A stretch of 64,000 bases of DNA from Prochilodus magdalenae (lineage: Eukaryota > Chordata > Actinopteri > Characiformes > Prochilodontidae), in NCBI GenBank assembly GCA_024036415.1, contig JAMWET010003538.1, positions 47,501-111,500 on the forward strand, given 5' to 3'. Below, piece after piece: positions 56,007-64,000 of this stretch (positions within the stretch are counted from its first letter, which is position 1; every line of letters starts with the position of its first letter). The position numbers were made by a program, and so were the translations under genes. The notes beneath the pieces were generated by a model. The model had not been told where the DNA came from and ran no database searches. It saw nothing but the letters and a program-made list of their open reading frames with translations.

Positions 56007-59000
56007 GTTCAAACTGACATGACTTTATTTAACACTACAGTCCCACGCTCCTCTAAATCAGTGTCTTTATCTCTATCTTTCACCTCTTTTATTGCTCCTT
56101 CCATCCTTTTACTTATGCTCTTAAAGATAAAGGTGCTGAAAGAAAACTAAGACAAAAAAGGGCTTACATGATTTTTGTCCACTTTCGTTACGTTCTCTAG
56201 TCCTGGATGGGATAGTGGCGCAGTTCAAAGCTACGTAGACGAGTGGCAAAATATAATGATACTCTTTTTTTAGGGCCATCAACTGTTTCTGTCTGTACCT
56301 TATCGGGATAACATGCTACATTAGCCATCAATACCAAAGACAAGGACAAAAGTGTAAGTGTGCTACACGTCTAGTTCTTTGTTTGTCTGGCAGTATTGGT
56401 GTCGCAGGCTCTGTCGACATAGTCTGCATATTGCATATGCCCTCTACTAGATGAGTAGATCTCGAGGACGTCTCTGTTTAACCCTAAATGCTGTCTCTGA
56501 CTGCAGCTCTGCTTAGTGGCATCGTTTCAGTTGATTATGAAGATTGTGACACACAGGATTATTGAGCAAGATTCGCCTCGCTTATGCCTGCTCTGCTATC
56601 TGAGATTGACTGAATTAGCCATTGACGTCTTTGAGTAAGGCAACTAGGTATTAGCTTTTCCGAAACAGTGAGACTAATACAATTAAACATTATAAACAGA
56701 TTGAATAATGATTGGATATCTGCGAGCCCACTGGACGTCACAGTTCAATACCTGCTTTGGAATTTTCCTTGAGGCAGTTTGAGGGATTGCGCTGCACCGG
56801 GGTATTCCAAGGCAGATGGGGGCTATTCGGGGGCTGTAAACATGCAGCATCATAGTTCTAATTCTGGTTTCTCACTTGTAGAATCACTCCTATATATAAT
56901 TAGAGATTACACACAAAAAAATATAAAGTATTTCATTACATAATGTCTTTTTTATATCATTATGTTGCATACAGTCAATATCAGTCGTATGCAAAGTCCA
57001 CTGAATACTACTTTGGCAACTGATATATCGCGACCTGTTTTGCTGATAAAGATTTAAATACAACACAGTAGAATTTCAAATATATCTATGAACATGATAA
57101 GCGGGAGAACATGGACCTAGAATTATTTTTGAAAAAATGGGAGTGGCTCTGCTCTGTTCTTTATTTTAAATCTACGAATATCTGTTTCTGTCCTATTAAA
57201 AGCTTCTGCAGATGTTTTTTATTCTTTGTATGTTTCAAAGACCTCAGTGGTAAACTATAGTAGTTAAATGGAATAAAAGATAAAATGCCCCGTACCAGTA
57301 CCTTTTTTTTTCAAATATGTCAAACTAATAAAAAGTAATCACACAATTTACCTTTATACAGAAACTGTTGTTAGGGGGGTGGTTCACAAGGTAGAAAGAG
57401 CTTCAAACAAATACCATGACTAAAGGGGACACCCAGGACGTTTTGTGGTGGACCACCTGGACTGTGTGTTATTATTGTTCAAACAAGTTTACAGGGAACG
57501 ACGAGGATGTTTTAGATGAAAGTTTGTCTTTATGAATCATGCTTGTCTTAAGATATGCAAATCCTTACTCATCCTAAACGGAATGTGGGGAAAAACAAGG
57601 ATAAAACATGAAACTATGGCTATGCTTTCCATATCCTCTTTATATCGTTATTGTTGCAGCAGGTCTCTTCCGATATAATGATGATGGGTTGAGATACACA
57701 ACGTTGTTTTTTTTTAATCCCCTAGTCTGAAAACTTTTTAAAGGATGGTCCTTTAAACCAGCATTTTTGTAAATGAGGTGTGTGACTTTCAAATTGTTTC
57801 AAATTCATAGAACCTCTAGATAATAAAAAGGTTCTATACCAGTATAGTATTTTTCTTAGAATAGCACATTCAAGTCAAGAACCAATTAGGGACCTTCCTT
57901 TTTAAGACTGTAGGCCTGTAGGTCTTTCTTCTTTTCTTAGTCCCTTTTATTCCTGCTACACCCATACAAACCCTGGGACAAAAATACAGCAGCCTTCTGC
58001 ATAAATTATTTGCCTCCATATCCGAACCAGACTGTTTCCCACTGACGAACTGAACTTACTTGCTCTATTTATGAATTTCCTTTTTCATCCCAATATCATC
58101 TGTGCATCTAGGACTATCACGAAATACGGAGCTTGTGGTAGGTTTCTCCTAGAGCACATAACATGGGGTGAAACCTCGCCAGCTGAACTGGAGGTTTCTT
58201 TTTTCACGCACCTCAATTGATTTTGGACACTATAGAGCGTTCACAACAATTAAAAGCTAGTAAACACAATTACTCCAGAACACACGAGAACTCTGAGAGG
58301 TAGTAGTCTGGATATAAAAGATTGTCTACTACTGAAAACCCCCAGTTGGACTAGTACAACCGTCATGATTGAAGCTTGAGCCGACTACTGATTAGGTGAG
58401 TCTACCACAGTCAGATATATTCGGCACCTTCTATATTTCTTTCTTATGGACTTTGATTACTATTAACTGGAACCGCAATAGCTAGGATACCAGGGTCTTT
58501 TCTCTTAAAGTCCACCACTGGAAAAGGACCATGTAAACGATTTAAAGAGTGATGGAGACTCAGGGTTGTTCAGTCACAACGCACATAAAACTTACAATTA
58601 AAGTGCTTAAATATCAGTACCGACACCGCGCTTGCATCAGCTGCTTCGTGGATAGTGGCCGGGACATACCTCGAGCACCGCCCCCAAGGAGCATCTCTGC
58701 CCTCAAGCAATCTTCCTCGAATAAGATTTTAGCCTCTGTGAGGTAAATAGGTACATGAACGGGCAATGCAAGAACGCCTTAGGCTAGAATAAAGGACACA
58801 TATACGAGCACAGGCACCTCTCCGTGCATTCTCGGAGCATTTTCGTGTTAATCCAGGGGAGACTCACACCACATGATAAATACTCAAGGGATAATCCCCC
58901 AAATAAGAATGCACATACGTGCTGGACATTCATTTAAAATAATAGGGAATTAACTTGACATCGATATCATTGGCTTAATAATAGAGCACCAAGTACACTT

Positions 59001-60250
59001 CCAAGGATACAGTAAACTTGACAGATGTCCTTCTAAGAGACAGTGTATTCCAGGAATCTTATCATCAGTCGATTCTTAAACTTTTATAGCCTGTCCTGGT
59101 GTCTGCGAGAAAAATCTTTCATCTAAACCACATACCTACTGCACAGCTGCAGTAGAGTGAAATTGTCAAATGCATGGAGCACCTATGGAGGTCAGGTACG
59201 CTCTCCATGCTGTTCCCATATTCAATATTGAATTATTGGTCAGTGTGTTCCCAGGGAACTTCAGGCACATACTCAGATACTATAACTCCCTTACTTTATC
59301 TTCCAATTCTATATATACTACCTATATTATACATAATACACATAACCAGGGGCGGTTTCGGACCATTTATATTGTGTATACACCTTAACAATAATATAAT
59401 GGGGACTTAAATACTGTGAAGGTGGTGATATTAACTTTACATGTTTCTTGTCACGGCACATTTAGTAATAAAGGGGAGGGTGGAAAACCTGTTCTCCAAG
59501 TATGGGTCGGCTGGGTGAACCATGTAGTGGACATTTTGAAAGTCGGGATCAGTTTTGTGAGTCCAACTTAGTTTTTTCATGCGAAACAACAATCAACATG
59601 TATTGGAGAATTTCAGCAAAGATACCACACAATGGTTTCTCCAACAGGTTTAATTCAACAACTGGATGTGCTTTGGTTCTTTTAACCATAACGTAACTGT
59701 TCTTTCATGAGTGATTTTACAAAGCTTATGACAACATATAATAAAACTGTGTTGTTAAAGATGTCCTGCTCCATTGTCGAGGGGAGGGTGGGTCAATGAC
59801 ATGGCAACCCTCGTGCTCCCCCAATATTCACACCACTAATAGCACCACCGGGGGCAAGATAAGAAAAAATGCTCAGTCACAGGCTTGTCCGAGTAACCGC
59901 TAGTTTTTCAATGGTGTGGCTGCAAACACTCCGCGATACTTCACAGCATAGCGACGAATGTGCCATTGCAGCGAGTGGACCGCCAAAGCATGAAAAGTCT
60001 ATAAGGATGTGTCAGATTGATGCCGGATGACCGTTTCCAGTGTGTCCATTCACCAACTGAAACTTAGAAATAGGTAAGTCTATCATGAGGAAACACATAA
60101 GAAGCAACAATGTCGTGGTGTAGCCGCTGGCCGATGTTTGTGTGTGGAGTGGTGTCCAGGAATGTGTGGGCATGTTGTGTGCCCGCCCCCCATGTTGGAC
60201 ACAGTTTGCTGTCACTGATCTTATTTCTCTTATATAGTATTTGACATAAT
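56007..60250. other. 3' flank and downstream tract with raised CpG
   Basis: Probably includes the shisal1 3' UTR at its start. By eye CpG dinucleotides are about twice as frequent here, especially 58000-60200, as in the shisal1 introns, yet there is no recognisable exon and no repeat with clean edges. The stretch at 57800-57910 looks like a heavily altered copy of a fish repeat (AGAACCTCTAGATAATAAAA, then AGGTTCTATACC). The open frames at 58549-58746, 59170-59410, 59502-59696 and 60012-60275 show no domain. Confidence 0.4.
57272..57277 (+). other. shisal1: Candidate poly(A) signal for shisal1
   Basis: This is the first canonical AATAAA I see downstream of the stop codon, about 1.27 kb away. 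A weaker ATTAAA lies at 56682-56687. Which is used cannot be told without transcripts. Confidence 0.25.
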
Positions 60251-62254
60251 ATTTAGTTTTATAATTTATTAACAATACAGGTCTTCCATTTGTTATGTAT
60301 TCATTTGTTTCCCACCATTTTCACGAATACCTAACAAGAATTAATTTGTGCCTTTATAATTGAATAAAATGTGCAGATAAATTACGAGCCATGCTATTGT
60401 TGCTATAAACTAGAATATTTGGTATTTTATTTGGCAGTGTTACTCCAAGAAGGCTTTTCACAGAGTTTACTTACTCAAAAAGCATAATCCATTAGAAAGG
60501 ACTAAGTAGTTCTCTCACACTGGAACTGCATTACATACTGGAAAACGTTATACCATTACGCGCTACAGAACATCTGCTTTACCCTTTAAAACCCAAACAT
60601 AAATATGCCAGCTGGAAGTACCAGAGAAATTCTGTTTAGTTTTTATCCATATTCAGAAATTTATCCCTGCATTTAAATAAATCCCAATCAGTTATTCTAG
60701 CTTAAAATACAATCTTAAATTATCTATTTTCTATTTGTTTTTAAAATAAAATCAGTATTGCTTGAGTTCCATAGTGACTGATGTGGACAAATTGCACCAG
60801 ATTTAGTAAGCATGGACAGGATAGTCACATGGCTAACAATCAGCAGAACCAATGTCTAGTGTACCACATACAGCATCCACAGACTCACAGCCTTGGTTTT
60901 TAATGAAGGTGTTCACACCAACGTCCAGCACTGCCATTCATCATTCATCCCTTGTTGCAGTAGCTTAAACCCAGAAGCAGACCACTAACAGTAACAGTTG
61001 GTCAGGGTTTTAAATTTACACTGCGAAGCCAGTCGATTTAGAAGAGCTAATCCTCTTGATATTGTTAGTAGCCCTCTTAATCATCTTAAAACACAAGGGT
61101 AAAGGATCCAATTAGAAATGGACCAGAACTGTTCTAATGGAGCAATAAATAAACATAGAAAATTGTTTTCTCATACTTTGTTTGTTGTTGGCTGAAGCAC
61201 CTTTAATAATGTCCCATTTTTAAAATATGACACTTAGTCCATCACTACTGAAGAAGACAGCAGCCAGTCTACTGTTAACAAGGTTTGCTAACTGGCTGTG
61301 GGAGCTAACCTGTGAGCTAGCATATGTTGACATTACAGATCTAAAATCACAGAACTACATTTTTTTTATGTATTTTTTTATAGTTCCTGTAAGTAACATC
61401 CTTTTCTTTATGAGCTTTTTACTTGAGCTCTCCTCTCATATGGTTTGCTGGTAGCTGGTCTAAAGTCTAAAGGCAATCCAGCCAAAACCATCACATATAT
61501 AAAAGACATACTTCTAAAGATATTCGTAGGTATATGTGTGTAGATGATGGAGAGAAAAATAAAATAATCTAATTAATTACAATCTAAATAATTCATTGTC
61601 ATTAGATTGTTCCTGCTGTGAAAAATAGTCATTCTGTGATGTGGCGTTAGTAGCAGTTTCAAATGAAAAATGAATGAAAAAGACCTAGTATGTTGGTGAA
61701 ACTGGACTTAACTAAAATATTAGTTATCTTTACAAATAGATTTTAACTCATTTTTATCTCCTAATTAATATGTCATAGAAATCTGAATGTCTGGATGTGG
61801 TCATTACAGAGGGCTAAACCCTTTCCTGGATGAGCATGATGGGAATTAACCAAACCAGCCTCTACTCTAAAGAAAACATCTGCTGGAGAGGGTCATGGCT
61901 TGTAAGAGAGGTCATCCACTGAAATACAACCTAATGCCTTGTGTTATTGCTGACTGTCTGCTTGGGAATTGAAGCATGAAGCTGAAACGGAGCAGAGGAT
62001 GGCATGCCAGCGTAATGTCTCTATATTAGGGTGCTACGAGACATTTTTCTTTTTCTGGTATGGGTATGGCCTGAGAAAGCGCAGGCAATAGCTTTACATG
62101 GCAAGCCACTGTTGTATTGTATGAAAAGGAGAAGAAGAGAAGAGGCAGCCCCTGGGAATGATGACAGGAAGCAGCATTATTCTGCTCTCAGTTAGTTGCT
62201 GTGTGCCCCCTCAGCATGTGGCCTCGCTGAAAGAAAATGCATGAGAACTGAGAA

Positions 62255-62256
<2 letters not shown>
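60251..62256. other. Non-coding, gene-free stretch
   Basis: AT-rich, no exon recognisable in either strand. The frame 61227-61454 is Leu/Phe-rich without a signal of a real protein. Confidence 0.5.
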
Positions 62257-62343
<87 letters not shown>

Positions 62344-62356
62344 TATGTGTGTGCGC

Positions 62357-62422
<66 letters not shown>

Positions 62423-62441
62423 GTGTGTGTATGTGTGTGTG
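62257..62441 (+). repeat. (GT)n microsatellite, about 185 bp
   Basis: An almost pure GT run with a few AT and GC interruptions near 62336-62358 and after 62417. It creates artefactual Cys-Val and His-Thr open frames on both strands. Confidence 0.98.
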
Positions 62442-62614
62442 GTAATGCAGCAATGCTGTTTTCCTGTGTACACTACTGCTCAAAAGATTGGAATCAGTGT
62501 TTACATCAGATTCAGGCAATAGTGCATTTGTCACGTTAACAGGGATGGCAGTAATTTGATAATGGAAAAATTCTAGTCACCAAATGACCAAATAAACTAA
62601 TCCCTTTCTAAATA

Positions 62615-63069
62615 CAGTCATGACTGAAAATCTTGGCACCCCTGAAAGTTTAAAGTATTTCTCCCAGAACATTATTGCTAGTTTTGTTATACGCATGTTT
62701 ATTTTCTCTGGCAAATTTGACATCACTTCACACAAAACTCCAAAAATGGGCCAGACGGAATGATTGGGTAATTTTGAAAATTGTGTGTAAATAACTTTGT
62801 TTAAAGCATGTACTACTTGTTCAAATACTGTGGCAAGTTACAGGTATGGGCAATATAAAAATAACACCTGAAACCAAATAAAAAAGGGAGAAGTTGACTC
62901 AGTCTCTGCATTGTGTGTCTGTGTGTGCCACACAAAGCATGGAGAACAGAAAGAGGAGAAGAGAACTGTCTGAGAACCAAAATTGTGGAAAAATATCAAC
63001 AATCTCAAGGTTACAAATCCATCTCCAGAGATCTTGATGTTCCTTCTGTCTGCCATTCTGTGCAACATA
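62615..63069 (+). mobile_element. Tc1-like element A, left part (interrupted)
   Basis: Begins CAGTCATGACTGAAAATC after a TA (62613-62614), the left terminal repeat type of a fish Tc1 family. A transposase start lies near 62939 (MENRKRRRELSEN), and after a frameshift the next frame reads RTKIVEKYQQSQGYKSISRD, the helix-turn-helix start of a Tc1-like transposase. The element is cut at 63068-63069 by element B; its remainder should lie beyond the window. Confidence 0.85.
62939..63069 (+). pseudogene. Tc1-like transposase fragment (element A)
   Basis: Only the first part of the DNA-binding half is present. One frameshift separates the N-terminal basic stretch from the helix-turn-helix. It ends where element B is inserted, so the protein is broken in at least two ways. 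Confidence 0.8.
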
Positions 63070-64000
63070 CAAACCGGATTCAGAAAAGTTGGGACACTAA
63101 ACAAATTGTGAATAAAAACTGAATGCAATGATGTGGAGGTGCCAACATCTAATACTTTATTCAGAATAGAACACAAATCACAGATCAAAAGTTTAAACTG
63201 AGAGAATGAATCATTTTAAGGGAAAAATATGTTGTTTCAAAATTTCATGGCGTCAACAAATCCCAAAAAAGTTGGGACAAGTAGCAATAAGTGGATGGAA
63301 AAAGGAAATTGAGCATATAACGAACAGCTGAAGACCAATTAACACTAATTAGGTCAATTGACAACATGATTGGGTATAAAAAGAGCTTCTCAGAGTGTCA
63401 GTGTCTCTCTGAGGCCAAGATGGTAAAAGGATCACCAATTCCACCATTGTTGCGCAGAAAGATAGTGCAGCAATACCAGAATGGTGTTACCCAGCATAAA
63501 ATAGCAAAGACTTTTAAGTTATCATTATCAACCGTGCATAACATCAAAAGATTCAGAGAATCTGGAACAATCGCTGTGCGTAAGGGTCAAGGCCGTAAAA
63601 CTCTACTGGATGCTCGTGATCTCCGGGCCCTTAAACGTCACTGCACCTCAAACAGGAATGCCACTGTCAAGGAAATAACAGAATGGGCTCAGGAACACTT
63701 CCAGAAAGCATTGTCAGTGAACACAATCCACCGTGCCATCCGCTGTTGCCAGCTGAAACTCTACAGTGCAAAAAGGAAGCCATTTCTTGAAGCAAGCTCC
63801 ACAAGCTCAGACGTTTGCACTAGGCCAGGGGTCTTTTAAAATGGAGTGTGGCAAAATGGAAGACTGTTCTGTGGTCAGATGAGTCACGATTTGAGGTTCT
63901 TTATGGAACACTGGGACGCCATGTAATCCGGACCAGAGAGGACAAGGATAACCCAAGTTGTTATCAACGCTCCGTTCAGAAGCCTGCATCACTGTTGGTA
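63070..64000 (+). mobile_element. Tc1-like element B, inserted in element A, runs off the window
   Basis: Begins CAAACCGGATTCAGAAAAGT after a TA at 63068-63069, a terminal sequence of a different Tc1/mariner family from element A. An internal word TCCCAAAAAAGTTGGGACAA at 63263-63282 repeats the terminal motif and may be a subterminal transposase site. The transposase begins at 63420. The right end is not in the window. Confidence 0.85.
63420..64000 (+). pseudogene. Tc1-like transposase (element B), partial, frameshifted
   Basis: The ATG at 63420 opens a frame (MVKGSPIPPLLRRKIVQQYQ...) with the helix-turn-helix pattern NGVTQHKIAKTFKLSLSTVH and a second DNA-binding part ending near NTIHRAIRCCQLKLYSAKRK. 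A frameshift after about 63785 moves the protein to another frame, where LKWSVAKWKTVLWSDESRFE gives the first catalytic Asp (in SDES) near 63895. The remaining catalytic residues lie beyond the window. A premature TAA ends the first frame at 63839. Confidence 0.85.

Noticed and set aside
62192..62539. Cys-Val and His-Thr repeat frames on both strands
   Set aside because: Pure translation of the (GT)n microsatellite.

Overview
The window looks like nuclear DNA from a ray-finned (teleost) fish. The signs are GT-AG introns, a vertebrate-only gene family, long CT/CA/TA microsatellites, several Tc1/mariner elements of the type common in fish, short non-autonomous DNA transposons, and a tRNA-type SINE. 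Some of the repeat families are typical of ostariophysan fish (characins, catfish, cyprinids), but I cannot fix the order or species from sequence alone. There are no bacterial-style operons, no CRISPR arrays and no rRNA genes. I recognised no tRNA gene.

Only one host gene is convincingly present: a Shisa-like 1 gene (shisal1, the orthologue of human SHISAL1/KIAA1644) on the + strand. Its three coding exons lie at 47082-47148, 49532-49745 and 55673-56006. They join in frame to give a 204-residue type I membrane protein with a signal peptide, a six-cysteine Shisa ectodomain, one transmembrane helix and a Gln/Ser/Pro-rich cytoplasmic tail. The first coding exon has a good splice acceptor upstream of the start codon, so a further non-coding first exon is expected. 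A CpG-rich segment ending in a consensus donor at 21420/21421 is my candidate for that exon, which would give a first intron of about 25.5 kb.

Region by region: 1-2923 is non-coding and holds a diverged local duplication. 2924-4503 is a nearly full-length Tc1-like transposon with a frameshifted transposase. 4504-21100 is gene-free and contains fish repeats, X-box and CRE-like motifs, a second diverged duplication (11741-12046 and 14756-15085), a possible solo LTR and long CT runs. 21200-21420 is the candidate promoter and first exon. 21421-46962 would be intron 1; it carries two MITEs, a Tc1 relict split by a SINE, other Tc1 relicts, and a striking 78-bp perfect inverted repeat around a TA microsatellite at 40123-40338. 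46963-56006 is shisal1. 56007-60250 is a 3' flank that looks richer in CpG than the rest. 60251-62256 is plain non-coding sequence. 62257-62441 is a long GT microsatellite. 62615-64000 is one Tc1-like element into which a second, different Tc1-like element has inserted; it runs off the window edge.

No new multi-gene system is visible. The most notable structures are the perfect palindrome at 40 kb, the two nested transposon insertions, the two diverged local duplications, and several features of shisal1 that could create protein variants (a tandem splice acceptor at the signal-peptide cleavage site, a donor motif over the stop codon, and three upstream start codons).
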